Shown: positions 49,309 to 59,902 of the stretch, one piece after another
Numbering within the stretch: position 1 is the first letter of the stretch
Layout of the letters: each line of letters starts with the position of its first letter
Assembly: GCA_946221025.1 (NCBI GenBank)
Contig: CAMIMS010000001.1
Location: 52,069-116,068, forward strand
Source: an uncultured Pseudoclavibacter sp.
GTDB lineage: Bacteria > Actinomycetota > Actinomycetes > Actinomycetales > Microbacteriaceae
Reading direction: 5' to 3'
DNA: 64,000 nt
Notes under the pieces: generated by a model
What the model saw: only the letters and a program-made list of their open reading frames with translations
Told to the model about the DNA's origin: nothing
Database searches by the model: none
Program-made: the position numbers and the translations under genes

Positions 49309-49937
49309 GCAGCATCTACGAGCCGTCTAACGCCGACGACGCTTCAACGTCCGCGGGCGTGCCGTCTTCGACCGAGTACACCTCGCCACTTGGAGAATCG
49401 AGCACCGGCCGAGGTCTTGACACTCCCGCGTACGGCCTGACCGATGACGGATACAGCCAGCCGGCTATTGAGTCGGGAAACGATTACTCCTCGCCGCCCG
49501 CTTACGCGCCAGCCGCCCCGACTTACGGGCAGAGCGCGCCGCCCCAAGCGGCGGTCGCACCCATCCCGGCTGCTCCTTACCCGGCCCCTTACGAGCCTGT
49601 CCAGCAGAGCGCACCGCCCCAGTACGGGCAGTACCCCGCGAATCCCGGTTACGCGACAGCGAGCCTGCCCAACGGCATGGCGATCGCCTCGATGTGCTGC
49701 TCAATCCTCGGTATTTTCTCGTACACGACGGGTGCAATACTCGGCATTGTCTTTGGGCACATTGCCCTCAATGAGATCAAGAAGGGTCGCGCTTCTGGAC
49801 GCGGATACGCGCTGGCGGGACTGTGGATCGGGTACACCGTGCTAATCGGTGGCCTACTGATCCTGTTCTTTGTCGTCGTACTGCCGTTCATCTTGATGAT
49901 GATGTTCGGGATGGCGGGCGTCTTCGGCACGTACTGA
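49305..49937 (+). CDS. DUF4190 domain-containing membrane protein
   Basis: A 210-residue protein. Residues 1-120 are low complexity, rich in Pro, Ala, Tyr, Ser and Gln (repeats such as QSAPPQ). Then come two membrane segments with the DUF4190 hallmark: [39 protein letters not shown] and [12 protein letters not shown], followed by a very hydrophobic end. Function unknown; such proteins are common and redundant in actinobacteria. ATGA overlap with aroQ shows shared translation, although the functions seem unrelated. Confidence 0.87.
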   Translation: MSSIYEPSNADDASTSAGVPSSTEYTSPLGESSTGRGLDTPAYGLTDDGYSQPAIESGNDYSSPPAYAPAAPTYGQSAPPQAAVAPIPAAPYPAPYEPVQQSAPPQYGQYPANPGYATASLPNGMAIASMCCSILGIFSYTTGAILGIVFGHIALNEIKKGRASGRGYALAGLWIGYTVLIGGLLILFFVVVLPFILMMMFGMAGVFGTY

Positions 49938-50019
49938 CGTCGCAGCGCCCTCAAGCCGCGATACGATCGAACGCTGGCAGCGTGCACCGCTGTCGCCCGC
50001 ACCTCGAGAAGGGATCCCT

Positions 50020-50583
50020 ATGGCAACGACCGCCGACATCAAGAACGGCATCGTCATGATCATCGACGGCCAGCTGTGGCAGGTCGTCGAGTTCCAGCAC
50101 GTCAAGCCGGGCAAGGGTGGGGCGTTCGTTCGCACCAAGCTCAAGAACATCGTTCAGGGCAAGACCGTTGACCGCACGTTCAACGCGGGCTCGAAGATCG
50201 AGACGGCCACCGTCGACCGTCGCGATTACCAGTACCTGTACCGGGACGGCGACGGCTTCGTGTTCATGGACCAGGCCGACTACGACCAACTGACGGTCTC
50301 CGAGACCATTGTGGGTGACGCGGCAAAGTTCATGCTTGAACAGCAGGATGTGCAGATCGCCATTTACAACGGCGAGCCGCTCTACATCGAGCTTCCCCCG
50401 TCGGTCGTGCTGGAGATCACCTACACCGAGCCCGGCCTTCAGGGTGACCGCTCGAACGCCGGCACGAAGCCCGCGACCGTTGAGACCGGCGCTGAGATTC
50501 AGGTGCCGCTCTTCCTTGAGCAGGGCACTCGGGTCAAGGTCGACACGCGCACCGGGGAATACCTCGGCCGCGTGAACGACTAG
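50020..50583 (+). CDS. efp: Elongation factor P
   Basis: A 187-residue translation factor that relieves ribosome stalling at proline runs. Three beta-barrel domains: [20 protein letters not shown], the loop [16 protein letters not shown] (the Lys at the tip, which is modified in some bacteria), then [20 protein letters not shown] and the C-terminal [20 protein letters not shown]. Tip loop sequence PGKGG is the widespread form. A TACGAT -10-like hexamer (49972-49977) and GAAGGGA ribosome-binding site lie upstream. Confidence 0.97.
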   Translation: MATTADIKNGIVMIIDGQLWQVVEFQHVKPGKGGAFVRTKLKNIVQGKTVDRTFNAGSKIETATVDRRDYQYLYRDGDGFVFMDQADYDQLTVSETIVGDAAKFMLEQQDVQIAIYNGEPLYIELPPSVVLEITYTEPGLQGDRSNAGTKPATVETGAEIQVPLFLEQGTRVKVDTRTGEYLGRVND

Positions 50584-50588
50584 CGCGC

Positions 50589-50996
50589 GTGTCAGCGCGA
50601 ACGAAAGCGCGAAAGCGCGCACTCGACATTCTGTTCGCCGCCGATGTTCGGGGCGAAGAAGCAGCGGACCTCCTGAAGGCCGAAGGCGAGCGAGCGGAGC
50701 TTGAGCCCGACCGTCGGGCGAGTTGGATCTATGCCCGCGAGATCGTGCTGGGCGTTCTCGATAATCGCGAGCACATTGATGAGTTGATCTCGACCTCATC
50801 CCGCGACTGGCCGCTCGAACGCATGCCCGCGGTCGACCGGGCCCTCCTTCGCATCGCGGTTTGGGAGATGCGCTTCAACCCGGAGGTTCCTCCCGCCGTC
50901 GCCATTGACCAGGCGATTGAAGCGGCAAAGGAATTCTCGACCGAGGATTCGAGCAGGTTCGTGCACGGAGTGCTCGGTCGCATCAGCGATATGTAG
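50589..50996 (+). CDS. nusB: Transcription antitermination protein NusB
   Basis: A 135-residue all-helical protein that binds boxA RNA with S10 during rRNA transcription. Starts SARTKARKRALDILFAADVRG and has PLERMPAVDRALLRIAVWEM and PPAVAIDQAIEAAKEFSTED, then FVHGVLGRI, all family signatures. GTG start 5 bases after the efp stop; efp-nusB is the usual actinobacterial order. The pyr operon follows after 67 bases. Confidence 0.95.
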   Translation: MSARTKARKRALDILFAADVRGEEAADLLKAEGERAELEPDRRASWIYAREIVLGVLDNREHIDELISTSSRDWPLERMPAVDRALLRIAVWEMRFNPEVPPAVAIDQAIEAAKEFSTEDSSRFVHGVLGRISDM

Positions 50997-51032
50997 CCAT
51001 TGTTAGGCTGATTCGGTCGAACCACCTTTAAC

Positions 51033-51061
51033 GACCGTCCTGCGAGGCGGACAAGGAGGTC
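51033..51061 (+). promoter_or_regulatory. PyrR-binding RNA loop overlapping the pyrR ribosome-binding site
   Basis: The sequence CGTCCTGCGAGGCG (51036-51049) matches 12 of 14 positions of the PyrR-binding consensus ARUCCNGNGAGGYU. It lies in a hairpin, GTCC (51037-51040) with GGAC (51049-51052), and an outer GACC (51033-51036) can pair with GGTC (51058-51061), which includes the end of the AAGGAGG ribosome-binding site. With UMP, PyrR should bind and block translation of pyrR, as described for mycobacteria. A TAGGCT hexamer (51004-51009) could be the -10. No terminator is present, which fits translational rather than attenuation control. Confidence 0.75.
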
Positions 51062-51063
51062 AT

Positions 51064-51636
51064 ATGAGCCGGACCGTGCTTGACGGCGAAGACATGTCGC
51101 GTGCCCTCACGCGCATCGCGCACGAAATTCGCGAGCAGCAGCGCAGCATGCGCGACGCCGTTCTCCTCGGCATCCCGACCCGCGGTGTTCCGCTCGCCAC
51201 ACGCATCGGTGAGCAGCTCGCTCGCATCGAAGCCGATGCGGGAACCGAGTTAGACCCGTCCGCGTTTGTTGGGGAACTCGACGTGACGATGTACCGCGAT
51301 GATCTTCGACGAGGGCCCATCCGCCCAACCCAGCGCACGCGCATTCCGAGTTCTGGCATCGAGGGAAAAACCGTGGTGCTCGTTGATGACGTGCTGTCGT
51401 CCGGACGCACGATTCGCGCGGCCCTCGACGCGGTGCACGACATCGGGCGACCCGCTCGCGTGCAGGTGGCCGTGCTTGTCGATCGGGGTCACCGAGAGCT
51501 CCCGATTCGGGCCGACTATGTCGGAAAGAACCTGCCCTCTGCGAGATCTGAGCGCATCCAGGTGCGCCTGAGCGAAATTGACGGGTTGGACAGTGTGGAG
51601 ATCCAGCAGGGCCAGCCGGATGGAGCGGCATCATGA
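51064..51636 (+). CDS. pyrR: Bifunctional pyr operon regulator / uracil phosphoribosyltransferase PyrR
   Basis: A 190-residue type I phosphoribosyltransferase fold protein that binds pyr mRNA in the presence of UMP and can also make UMP from uracil and PRPP. The PRPP loop is [21 protein letters not shown] near residue 100; [13 protein letters not shown] and the basic [10 protein letters not shown] region fit PyrR. AAGGAGG is 4 bases before the ATG and lies within the predicted PyrR RNA hairpin, so it is probably autoregulated. ATGA overlap with pyrB. Confidence 0.95.
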   Translation: MSRTVLDGEDMSRALTRIAHEIREQQRSMRDAVLLGIPTRGVPLATRIGEQLARIEADAGTELDPSAFVGELDVTMYRDDLRRGPIRPTQRTRIPSSGIEGKTVVLVDDVLSSGRTIRAALDAVHDIGRPARVQVAVLVDRGHRELPIRADYVGKNLPSARSERIQVRLSEIDGLDSVEIQQGQPDGAAS

Positions 51637-52586
51637 GGCATCTGCTCGGAACCCGCGACCTGTCGCGCGATGATGCGCTGCTTCTGCTTGACACCGCCGA
51701 AGACATGGCTGATGCGACCGACAGGAACACCCGCAAGCTCCCGGCGCTTCGCGGCATCACCGTCGTGAACCTCTTTTTCGAAGACTCCACGCGCACGCGC
51801 ATTTCATTCGAAGCGGCCGAAAAACGCTTGTCCGCTGACGTCATCAACTTCGCGGCCAAGGGATCGAGCGTTTCCAAGGGTGAGTCGCTGCGCGACACGG
51901 CGCAAACACTGCGAGCGATCGGCGCCGACGCCGTCGTCATCCGTCACCCATCGTCGGGAGCCGCGCATCTGCTCGCCGAACGCGGATGGATCGACACGCC
52001 CATCCTGAACGCGGGCGACGGCATGCACGAGCACCCGACCCAGGCGCTACTGGACGCATTCACAATCCGTCGGCGCCGTCACGGCGAGCGCGCCCGTGGA
52101 AAGGACCTCAGCGGTGAGCGCGTGGTCATCGTTGGCGACATTCTGCATTCGCGGGTCGCGCGCTCGAACGTGTGGCTGCTGAGCACCCTCGGCGCCGAGG
52201 TCGTGCTCGTCGCGCCACCGACCCTCATCCCGACCGCCATCGAGAACTGGCCGGTCACCGTCGAACACGACCTTGACCGGGCACTTGACCAAACACCAAC
52301 CGCAGTCATGATGCTGCGCATGCAGGCAGAGCGGATGCAGGACGCGTACGTGCCAACGAATCGTGAGTTCACGGCCGGCTGGGGCCTGACCTCCGAGCGC
52401 TTCGCGAAGCTCCCGCCCGATGCGCTCGTCATGCATCCCGGTCCGATGAACCGTGGCCTGGAAATCGCATCGGCCGCGGCCGATTCGGCGAACTCGACCG
52501 TGCTCGACCAGGTCGAGAATGGGGTTGCGGTGCGCATGGCCGCGCTGTATCTCCTGTGCACGGGAAGCGGACAGGAGCGAGCGTGA
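51633..52586 (+). CDS. pyrB: Aspartate carbamoyltransferase catalytic subunit
   Basis: A 317-residue enzyme joining carbamoyl phosphate and aspartate, the committed step of pyrimidine synthesis. Carbamoyl-phosphate site [19 protein letters not shown] (STRTR near residue 52), [12 protein letters not shown] and [18 protein letters not shown] (HPTQALLD) are all present, and the aspartate domain has [11 protein letters not shown]. No pyrI regulatory subunit is seen, so it is likely unregulated class B/C-like. Overlaps pyrR and pyrC by 4 bases each. Confidence 0.96.
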   Translation: MRHLLGTRDLSRDDALLLLDTAEDMADATDRNTRKLPALRGITVVNLFFEDSTRTRISFEAAEKRLSADVINFAAKGSSVSKGESLRDTAQTLRAIGADAVVIRHPSSGAAHLLAERGWIDTPILNAGDGMHEHPTQALLDAFTIRRRRHGERARGKDLSGERVVIVGDILHSRVARSNVWLLSTLGAEVVLVAPPTLIPTAIENWPVTVEHDLDRALDQTPTAVMMLRMQAERMQDAYVPTNREFTAGWGLTSERFAKLPPDALVMHPGPMNRGLEIASAAADSANSTVLDQVENGVAVRMAALYLLCTGSGQERA

Positions 52587-53941
52587 ACCAAACACTCATC
52601 CGTGGCGCGCACCCCTACGGCGAGGCCGCTCGGGATGTGCTCATCCGGGGCGATCGGATCGTTGAGATTGCCGAGCGAATCGAGCCGGGAGAGGCGACCG
52701 AGGTGATCGACGCTCGGGGGCAGGTGCTCCTTCCCGGGCTCGTCGACCTGCACGTGCACCTCCGAGAGCCTGGAGCCGAAGGTGCCGAGACCGTGCTCAC
52801 CGGCTCCCAGGCGGCGGCTCGCGGGGGGTTCACCACGATCTTTCCCATGGCGAACACGTCGCCGGTCGCCGATACCGCCGGGGTTGTTGAAGCCGTCAAG
52901 CAGCTCGGCGATCGGGCCGGCTACTGCGATGTTCGGCCGATCGGCGCGGTGACGAAGGCGCTTGCGGGCGAGCACCTCGCGGAGCTTGGCCGGATGGCTG
53001 ACTCAACGGCAGCCGTGCGCGTGTTCTCGGATGACGGTCACTGCGTCGCCGACCCGCTCCTCATGCGTCGCGCCCTGGAGTATGCGCAGCACTTCGGCGG
53101 GGTCATTGCGCAGCACGCGCAGGACCCGCGGCTCACGATCGGCGCGCAACTGCACGAGGGCGAGGTCTCGGCGGAGCTCGGCCTGATCGGTTGGCCGTGG
53201 GTCGCGGAAACGAGCATCATTGCGCGCGACGTGATGCTCGCCGAGGCCACGGGTGGCCGGCTGCACGTGTGTCACGTCTCGTGTCGCACGAGCGTCGAGA
53301 TCATTCGCTGGGCAAAGCAGCGGGGCATTTCGGTCACCGCGGAAGTCACACCGCACCACCTGATGCTCAGCCACGAGCGTGTGCGCGGATTCGACGCTCG
53401 CTACAAGGTGAATCCACCGCTTCGCACCGAGCGCGATATCGAAGCGCTTCGCGAGGGCGTCGCCGACGGCACCATCGACATCGTGGCTACCGATCACGCG
53501 CCGCATATCGCCGAGAACAAAGAGGGGGAGTGGGATGCGTGCGCGATGGGCATGGTCGGCATGGAGAGTGCGCTTCGCGTCGTGCACGCCACGCTCATCG
53601 AGCCCGGGCATATTGACTTTCGCGACGTCGCTCGCGTCATGAGCGAGAATCCCGCCCGCATCGGCCAGGCTCCGGATGCGGGAGGGGCCATCGAAGTCGG
53701 CGCGTTCGCGGACCTGTGCCTGTACGACCCCTCGGTGCCGGCCCGTTCGTTTGACGAGCATGACCTCTCGTCGAAAAGCAATAACTCGCCGTTTTTCGGC
53801 GAGCAGCTTCCGGGCATGGTCACGCACACACTGTTCCGTGGCGCGTTGACCCTGCGAGACGGCGTCGTCGAACCTGAAGAACGCGTTGCCGCGGCAGCGG
53901 CCGCGCGACGCGACACGTCGGTACCCGGCTGGGAGGAATGA
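52583..53941 (+). CDS. pyrC: Dihydroorotase
   Basis: A 452-residue class I dihydroorotase. Metal ligands: [17 protein letters not shown] (HxH near residue 58), carboxylated-Lys region and later HVSCRTSV and [11 protein letters not shown] (His), and the catalytic [16 protein letters not shown] (Asp near 305). The GTG at 52583 overlaps the pyrB stop (GTGA) and has CAGGAG 6 bases ahead; the ATG at 52556 lies inside pyrB. The PH-like membrane gene starts within its stop codon. Confidence 0.96.
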   Translation: MNQTLIRGAHPYGEAARDVLIRGDRIVEIAERIEPGEATEVIDARGQVLLPGLVDLHVHLREPGAEGAETVLTGSQAAARGGFTTIFPMANTSPVADTAGVVEAVKQLGDRAGYCDVRPIGAVTKALAGEHLAELGRMADSTAAVRVFSDDGHCVADPLLMRRALEYAQHFGGVIAQHAQDPRLTIGAQLHEGEVSAELGLIGWPWVAETSIIARDVMLAEATGGRLHVCHVSCRTSVEIIRWAKQRGISVTAEVTPHHLMLSHERVRGFDARYKVNPPLRTERDIEALREGVADGTIDIVATDHAPHIAENKEGEWDACAMGMVGMESALRVVHATLIEPGHIDFRDVARVMSENPARIGQAPDAGGAIEVGAFADLCLYDPSVPARSFDEHDLSSKSNNSPFFGEQLPGMVTHTLFRGALTLRDGVVEPEERVAAAAAARRDTSVPGWEE

Positions 53942-54501
53942 GCGTGGACGGACGACTTTCCGCGGTGCTGATCCTTGGCACCCTGTTCATCATCATCGTT
54001 GCGCTGCTGTTTCTTGGTTGGCGATCGAAGAGGCGAGCCCAATCAGGTCTCATCCCTCCGGAATCTGCGGTCGGAGTTCAGGCGCGTGAGACAGATGAGC
54101 GCTGGAGCGACGTTCACTACGTCGCCACGACACCGGCGGATGTGCCGCTCGAGCGAATCGTGATCGGACCGCTCGGCTTCCGCGGCCGCTGCGATGTTGT
54201 AGCTGGCGCACCGGGACTCGTCGTCACCATCGCGGGAGGTGAGCCGTTTCTCATCCCCTGGTCGCGGGTAGAGTTTGTCGGTCGGGCGACCGCCACGATT
54301 GATCGAGTCGTTGAGCAAGACGGACTGTCGGTTGTGCGTTGGAGTCTCGAAACGCGTGAGGGGGAGCGAGCACCGGTCGATACGGTGTTCCGCTTCGTGG
54401 ACCGCGAGCTTCGCGCGCAGTTCGATGCCGCCGTGACCGCTCACATGGGCCGGGGGCCCGAGCAATTCCCGCAGACCACCGAAACTAGGGAGAGCGCATG
54501 A
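53938..54501 (+). CDS. Membrane-anchored PH-like domain protein of the pyrC-carA spacer
   Basis: A 187-residue protein with one N-terminal membrane segment ([20 protein letters not shown], residues 7-27) and a soluble domain likely to be a PH-like beta barrel ([57 protein letters not shown]). A membrane protein of this type lies between pyrC and carA in many actinobacteria, including mycobacteria; its role in the pyr operon is unknown. Both ends overlap the neighbouring genes by 4 bases (ATGA), so it is made together with pyrimidine enzymes. Confidence 0.8.
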   Translation: MSVDGRLSAVLILGTLFIIIVALLFLGWRSKRRAQSGLIPPESAVGVQARETDERWSDVHYVATTPADVPLERIVIGPLGFRGRCDVVAGAPGLVVTIAGGEPFLIPWSRVEFVGRATATIDRVVEQDGLSVVRWSLETREGERAPVDTVFRFVDRELRAQFDAAVTAHMGRGPEQFPQTTETRESA

Positions 54502-55664
54502 GTGTGCCCGAACCGGCCGTGCTCGTTCTCGAGGACGGCACCCGATACGTTGGCGAAGCCTTCGGTGCCCGCGGGCGCACGCTCGGGGAACTGGTGTTCT
54601 CAACCGGCATGACCGGGTATCAAGAGACGCTCACCGACCCCTCCTATGCGGGGCAGATCGTTGTGCAAACAGCGCCCCACATCGGCATCACCGGCATGAA
54701 CGACGCCGATATGGAATCGAACCGAATCTGGGTGGCCGGGTACGTGGTCCGCGACCCCTCCCGGCGAGTCTCCAACTGGCGCTCGGAGCGCAGCCTCGAG
54801 GACGACCTCCAGGCTTCGGGCACTGTCGGCATCAGCGGCGTCGACACGCGTGCGATCACTCGGCGCGTGCGAGCGGAGGGCGCGATGCGCTCAGGCATTT
54901 TCTCGGGTGAGGATGCATCCCTCGACGCGGGAGAGATGCTCACGCTCGTGCGCGAACAACCCGCGATGGCCGGGCAGCAGCTCTCCGGAAGCGTGTCGAC
55001 CGCGGAACGCTACGTCGTTGAGGCGACCTCGAAGCGCATCGGGTCGGTCGCCATCCTCGACCTCGGTGTGAAGGCCGCGACGGTCGCATCGCTCGCGGCG
55101 CGGGGATTCGATGTGCACGTGCTCCCGCACGACGCGACGATCGAGCACATTCGCGAGCTTTCTCCGAGCGCGGTGTTCTATTCGAACGGTCCCGGCGACC
55201 CGGATGCGAACACGGCCCACGTGGAGCTGCTGCGCGAGGTACTCCGAGATGGCACGCCGTTTTTCGGCATCTGCTTTGGGAATCAGCTGCTCGGTCGCGC
55301 GCTCGGGTTCGACACGTACAAGCTTCCGTTCGGGCACCGGGGCATTAATCAGCCGGTTCGGGATGAGCGAAACGGTCGCGTGCAAATCACCGCGCAAAAC
55401 CACGGTTTCGCCGTGAACGCTCCCGTCGGCGAGGTCGTCGAATCGCCCGCCGGGTTTGGCCGGGCCGAGGTCAGCCACGTCGGCCTCAACGACAACGTGG
55501 TTGAGGGAATCCGCTGTCTCGACATTCCCGCATTCAGCGTGCAGTTTCATCCCGAGGCCGCGGCCGGTCCCCACGATGCTGCCGCGCTCTTTGACGAGTT
55601 CCGCGACATGGTGATCGAGCATCAGGCGGCCATCTCCGACAGCGCTTCCGGAAAGGACGCCTAA
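54498..55664 (+). CDS. carA: Carbamoyl phosphate synthase small subunit
   Basis: A 388-residue glutaminase subunit that delivers ammonia to CarB. N-terminal domain: [18 protein letters not shown] and [20 protein letters not shown]. The class I glutaminase domain has the nucleophile in [16 protein letters not shown] (near residue 257) and the His-Glu pair in [15 protein letters not shown] (near 350). Carbamoyl phosphate serves both arginine and pyrimidine synthesis; the genes sit only in the pyr operon here. carB follows after 2 bases. Confidence 0.96.
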   Translation: MSVPEPAVLVLEDGTRYVGEAFGARGRTLGELVFSTGMTGYQETLTDPSYAGQIVVQTAPHIGITGMNDADMESNRIWVAGYVVRDPSRRVSNWRSERSLEDDLQASGTVGISGVDTRAITRRVRAEGAMRSGIFSGEDASLDAGEMLTLVREQPAMAGQQLSGSVSTAERYVVEATSKRIGSVAILDLGVKAATVASLAARGFDVHVLPHDATIEHIRELSPSAVFYSNGPGDPDANTAHVELLREVLRDGTPFFGICFGNQLLGRALGFDTYKLPFGHRGINQPVRDERNGRVQITAQNHGFAVNAPVGEVVESPAGFGRAEVSHVGLNDNVVEGIRCLDIPAFSVQFHPEAAAGPHDAAALFDEFRDMVIEHQAAISDSASGKDA

Positions 55665-55666
55665 CT

Positions 55667-58600
55667 ATGCCCAAGCGGCACGACATTCACAGCGTCCTCG
55701 TTATCGGATCGGGGCCGATCGTCATCGGTCAGGCGGCTGAGTTCGACTATTCCGGCACGCAGGCTTGCCGGGTGCTTCGCGCCGAGGGAATCCGCGTGAT
55801 CCTGGTGAACTCGAACCCGGCCACGATCATGACCGATCCCGATTTCGCCGATGCCACCTACATCGAGCCGATCACGCCCGAGGTGCTCGAAGCGATCATC
55901 GAAAAGGAACGACCCGACGCGATTCTTCCCACGCTCGGTGGGCAGACGGCGCTGAACGCCGCTATCCAGCTGCACGAGCTTGGCGTGCTCGAACGTTTCG
56001 GGGTGGAGCTGATCGGCGCGAACGTCGACGCGATCCGCCGGGGCGAAGACCGCCAGATCTTCAAGGATCTGGTCGTCGAGGCGGGTGCGGAGGTCGCGCG
56101 GTCGCGCATCGCGACGACGCTCGAGCAGGCACTCGAATACGCGGATGAGCTTGGCTATCCGCTCGTCGTGCGCCCCTCGTTCACGATGGGCGGGCTCGGA
56201 TCGGGCTTCGCGTACACGCGCGAGGACCTCATCCAGATCGCCGGCGAAGGTCTGCAGTCATCGCCCACGAGCGAAGTGCTCCTCGAAGAGTCGATTCTCG
56301 GCTGGAAGGAGTACGAGCTCGAACTCATGCGCGACCAGGCCGACAACACCGTCGTGGTCTGCTCGATCGAGAACGTCGACCCGGTCGGCGTGCACACCGG
56401 CGACTCCATCACTGTCGCGCCTGCCCTCACGCTCACCGACCGTGAGTTCCAGCGGATGCGCGATATCGGCATCGACATCATTCGCCTCGTTGGCGTGAGC
56501 ACCGGCGGGTGCAATATTCAGTTCGCGGTCGAGCCGAACACCGGTCGCATCGTCGTCATCGAGATGAACCCGCGCGTTTCGCGCTCATCCGCGCTCGCGT
56601 CAAAGGCCACGGGCTTCCCGATCGCGAAGATCGCCGCGAAGCTCGCCATCGGCTACCGCCTGGACGAGATCACGAACGACATCACCGGGGTCACTCCGGC
56701 CTCGTTCGAGCCGACCCTCGACTACGTCGTCGTCAAGGTGCCGCGGTTCAACTTTGAGAAATTCCCGACCGCCGACCCCACCCTCACCACCACGATGAAG
56801 TCGGTTGGTGAGGCGATGGCCATCGGCCGAAACTTCAGCACGGCCCTGCAGAAGGCGCTTCGCTCGATCGAGAAGCGCGATTCCTCGTTCACCTGGCGAG
56901 AAGACGAGCGCACGGTCGATGAGCTGCTCGAATCGATGCGCACTCCCACCGACGGGCGCATCGTGGATGTTCAGATCGCCCTCGCCAAGGGAGCGAGCAT
57001 CGACTCCGTCTACGAGGCGACCGCAATCGACCCGTGGTTTCTCGACCAGATCTGCCTCATCAATGAGATCGCCGACGAGATTCGCGCCGCCAGCACCCTT
57101 AACGAGCAGGTGCTGACCACCGCGAAGCGTCACGGATTCTCGGATGCGCAGATCGCGAGCCTTCGGGGGATGGGGGAGCCCGAGGTTCGCGCGATCCGCT
57201 GGAACATGGGGCTTCACCCGGTGTTCAAAACGGTCGATACGTGCGCGGGTGAGTTTCCGGCCACCACGCCGTACCACTACTCGAGCTACGACCAGGAGAA
57301 CGAGGCCGAGCCGAGCGAGCGCAAGAAGGTCATCATTCTCGGGTCCGGCCCGAACCGAATCGGGCAGGGAATCGAGTTCGACTACTCCTGCGTGCACGCC
57401 TCCTTCGCCCTGGCCGAGGCCGGGTACGAAACGGTCATGATCAACTGCAACCCGGAGACGGTCTCCACCGACTACGACACGAGCGATCGGTTCTACTTCG
57501 AACCGCTCACGCTCGAAGACGCGCTCGAGATCATCCGGCTCGAACAGTCCCGCGGTGAGCTGCTCGGCGTGATCGTGCAGCTCGGTGGTCAGACGGCACT
57601 CGGCCTTGCCGCACCCCTGAAGGCAGCGGGCATCCCGATTCTCGGTACATCGCCCGAGGCGATCGACCTTGCGGAGGAGCGCGGGGCGTTCGCCGAGATT
57701 CTCGATCGTGGAGGCCTTCTCGCACCTGACAACGACATCGCGACCACGCGTGAGCAAGGGCTCGCGGCTGCCGCGCGGATCGGTTTCCCGGTGCTCGTGC
57801 GTCCGAGCTTCGTGCTCGGCGGCCGCGGCATGGAGATCCTCTACGACCTCGATCAGGTCAATGACTACTTCGACCGGATGGCTGGCGCCGGCATCATCGA
57901 TCAAGCCCATCCGCTCCTGGTTGACCGGTTCTTGGATGACGCCGTCGAGCTGGACGTTGACGCGCTCTACGACGGCAATGAGCTCTACATCGGCGGCATC
58001 ATGGAGCACATCGAGGAGGCGGGCATTCACTCGGGCGACTCTGCGTGCACCCTGCCGTCGGTCACGCTCTCAAGCTCAGAGATTGAACGAGTGCGTGACG
58101 CGACTGCCCGTATCGCCGAGGGTCTCGGTGTGCGGGGCCTGCTGAACGTGCAGTTCGCGATGGCGGGTTCCATCCTCTACGTGCTCGAAGCGAATCCGCG
58201 CGCGTCCCGCACCGTGCCGTTCGTTTCGAAGGCGCTCGGCACACAGCTCGCGAAGGCGGCATCGCGCATCATGGTCGGCGACTCCATCGCCGATCTTCGC
58301 CGCGAAGGCATGCTCGATGAGCAGGATGGCGGCGTGCAGTCGATCAACTCCCCGATTTCGGTGAAAGAGGCCGTGCTGCCGTTCAAGCGCTTCCGTGTTC
58401 GCGGTGGCGGGCTTGTCGAATCGGTGCTTGGCCCGGAAATGCACTCCACGGGTGAGGTCATGGGAATCGATGTCGACTTCCCGACCGCCTTCGCGAAGAG
58501 TCAGGCGGCTGCGTACGGCGGCATTCCCCACGAGGGCGTCGTATTCATCTCGGTTGCCGACCGCGACAAGCGTGCGATCGTGCTGCCGGCGCTGCTGCTA

Positions 58601-58969
58601 TCAGAAGCCGGTTTCGACATTCTCGCGACCGAGGGAACCCATCGGGTGCTTGCCCGACACGGCATTCGCTCTCGCGTCGTTCGCAAGGTCAGCGGGGGAC
58701 AGGCGCCGCAGGCACTGGATGACCAGTCACGGCTGGAGACCGACGAGAGCGTTGTCGACCTCATCGGTCGTGGCGCGGTCGACGTGGTCGTCAACACCCC
58801 GTCGGGGCAGTCCGCGCGCCAAGACGGTCCGCGGATTCGACGCGCTGCCGTCGCCGCTGATCTACCGATCTTCACGACCATCGCGGAACTGAACGCCGCC
58901 GTTGCCGCGATCACCATGAAGGACGACCGGTTCACGGTGCGCTCCCTTCAGGAGCACCACGCGCACTGA
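55667..58969 (+). CDS. carB: Carbamoyl phosphate synthase large subunit
   Basis: An 1100-residue enzyme with two homologous halves. First half (carboxyphosphate): [20 protein letters not shown] at the start and ATP-grasp motif [17 protein letters not shown]. Second half (carbamate) starts near residue 555: [38 protein letters not shown] and [19 protein letters not shown]. The C-terminal 140 residues are the MGS-like allosteric domain ([23 protein letters not shown]), normally bound by UMP or ornithine in the well studied enzymes. Full length, no frameshift. GGAAAGGACG precedes the ATG. Confidence 0.97.
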   Translation: MPKRHDIHSVLVIGSGPIVIGQAAEFDYSGTQACRVLRAEGIRVILVNSNPATIMTDPDFADATYIEPITPEVLEAIIEKERPDAILPTLGGQTALNAAIQLHELGVLERFGVELIGANVDAIRRGEDRQIFKDLVVEAGAEVARSRIATTLEQALEYADELGYPLVVRPSFTMGGLGSGFAYTREDLIQIAGEGLQSSPTSEVLLEESILGWKEYELELMRDQADNTVVVCSIENVDPVGVHTGDSITVAPALTLTDREFQRMRDIGIDIIRLVGVSTGGCNIQFAVEPNTGRIVVIEMNPRVSRSSALASKATGFPIAKIAAKLAIGYRLDEITNDITGVTPASFEPTLDYVVVKVPRFNFEKFPTADPTLTTTMKSVGEAMAIGRNFSTALQKALRSIEKRDSSFTWREDERTVDELLESMRTPTDGRIVDVQIALAKGASIDSVYEATAIDPWFLDQICLINEIADEIRAASTLNEQVLTTAKRHGFSDAQIASLRGMGEPEVRAIRWNMGLHPVFKTVDTCAGEFPATTPYHYSSYDQENEAEPSERKKVIILGSGPNRIGQGIEFDYSCVHASFALAEAGYETVMINCNPETVSTDYDTSDRFYFEPLTLEDALEIIRLEQSRGELLGVIVQLGGQTALGLAAPLKAAGIPILGTSPEAIDLAEERGAFAEILDRGGLLAPDNDIATTREQGLAAAARIGFPVLVRPSFVLGGRGMEILYDLDQVNDYFDRMAGAGIIDQAHPLLVDRFLDDAVELDVDALYDGNELYIGGIMEHIEEAGIHSGDSACTLPSVTLSSSEIERVRDATARIAEGLGVRGLLNVQFAMAGSILYVLEANPRASRTVPFVSKALGTQLAKAASRIMVGDSIADLRREGMLDEQDGGVQSINSPISVKEAVLPFKRFRVRGGGLVESVLGPEMHSTGEVMGIDVDFPTAFAKSQAAAYGGIPHEGVVFISVADRDKRAIVLPALLLSEAGFDILATEGTHRVLARHGIRSRVVRKVSGGQAPQALDDQSRLETDESVVDLIGRGAVDVVVNTPSGQSARQDGPRIRRAAVAADLPIFTTIAELNAAVAAITMKDDRFTVRSLQEHHAH

Positions 58970-59005
58970 GCGAAGGCGACATGCAGACGCGGCACAATGA
59001 CCCCC

Positions 59006-59902
59006 ATGGCTGATCAATCCCTGCCCGTGAACCCGACCTTCGGACAGCGACTGGAAGGCGTGATCGCCGAGCGCGGTCGCCTGTGCGTGGGCATTGACCC
59101 GCACCGCTACCTGCTCGAGCGCTGGGGACTGCCGGTCTCGGCCGTCGGAGCGCTCGAACTCGGGCTGCGCGTGCTGGATGAGGTGAAAGACCGGGTCGGC
59201 ATCGTCAAGCCCCAGGTGGCCTTCTACGAGCGCTTCGGCGCGAACGGCTACCGCGTGCTCGAAGAGCTCTTCGAAGCTGCCCGCGAGCAGGGGTTCCTCG
59301 TCATCGCCGACGTGAAGCGAGGGGATGTCGGCACGACCCTCGAGGCGTACGCGGATGCATGGCTCGACCCGGCGTCCCCGCTCGCGGCCGACGCGATGAC
59401 CCTGAATCCGTTCCAAGGATTCGACACGCTCCGCCATCCGCTCGAGATGGCGGCGAGCCTCGGCAAGGGTCTGTTCGTGCTGGCGGCGACATCGAACCCC
59501 GAATCCGCCTCCATCCAGACCGCTCGCCGCGTGCGCGGCTCGCAGGAGGGCAAGACGGTCGCCGGTGGCATCGCGGCGCGTGCGGCGAACTGGAACCGTG
59601 AGCACGGCAACGGTGGGATCGGTTCGGTCGGCGTCGTGCTCGGTGGGACCGTCGACTTCGACTTCCTCGGCATTGACCTCGATGACCTCGCGACAGGCGT
59701 TCGCACCCCGGTTCTCGCACCGGGATTCGGCCACCAGGGCGCGGATCTCACGCGCCTTGCCGACATCTACGGTCCCGCCTCGCCGGCCACCGTGGTCACA
59801 GCGAGCCGAAGCCTGCTCGACCAGGGACAGGACGGACTGGGGCGGCTACTCGACACGCATCTCCAGCTGCTTACCGAGGCAGAGCCCGGAGTAACGCCGT
59901 GA
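59006..59902 (+). CDS. pyrF: Orotidine 5'-phosphate decarboxylase
   Basis: A protein of 298 residues of the long type (PyrF type 2) that decarboxylates OMP to UMP. The active site FLVIADVKRGDVGTTLEAYA holds the catalytic Lys-Asp pair; GRLCVGIDPHRYLLE begins the barrel, AATSNPES and VLAPGFGHQGADL are the phosphate-binding blocks. Start uncertain: ATG at 59006 lies 7 bases after a CACAAT -10-like hexamer, ATG at 58997 is the alternative (three residues longer); neither has a ribosome-binding site. pyrD and pyrE are not in this operon. GTGA overlap with gmk. Confidence 0.93.
   Translation: MADQSLPVNPTFGQRLEGVIAERGRLCVGIDPHRYLLERWGLPVSAVGALELGLRVLDEVKDRVGIVKPQVAFYERFGANGYRVLEELFEAAREQGFLVIADVKRGDVGTTLEAYADAWLDPASPLAADAMTLNPFQGFDTLRHPLEMAASLGKGLFVLAATSNPESASIQTARRVRGSQEGKTVAGGIAARAANWNREHGNGGIGSVGVVLGGTVDFDFLGIDLDDLATGVRTPVLAPGFGHQGADLTRLADIYGPASPATVVTASRSLLDQGQDGLGRLLDTHLQLLTEAEPGVTP

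Noticed and set aside
56600..58030. 476-codon open frame opposite carB
   Set aside because: Antisense shadow of carB with no recognisable protein features.
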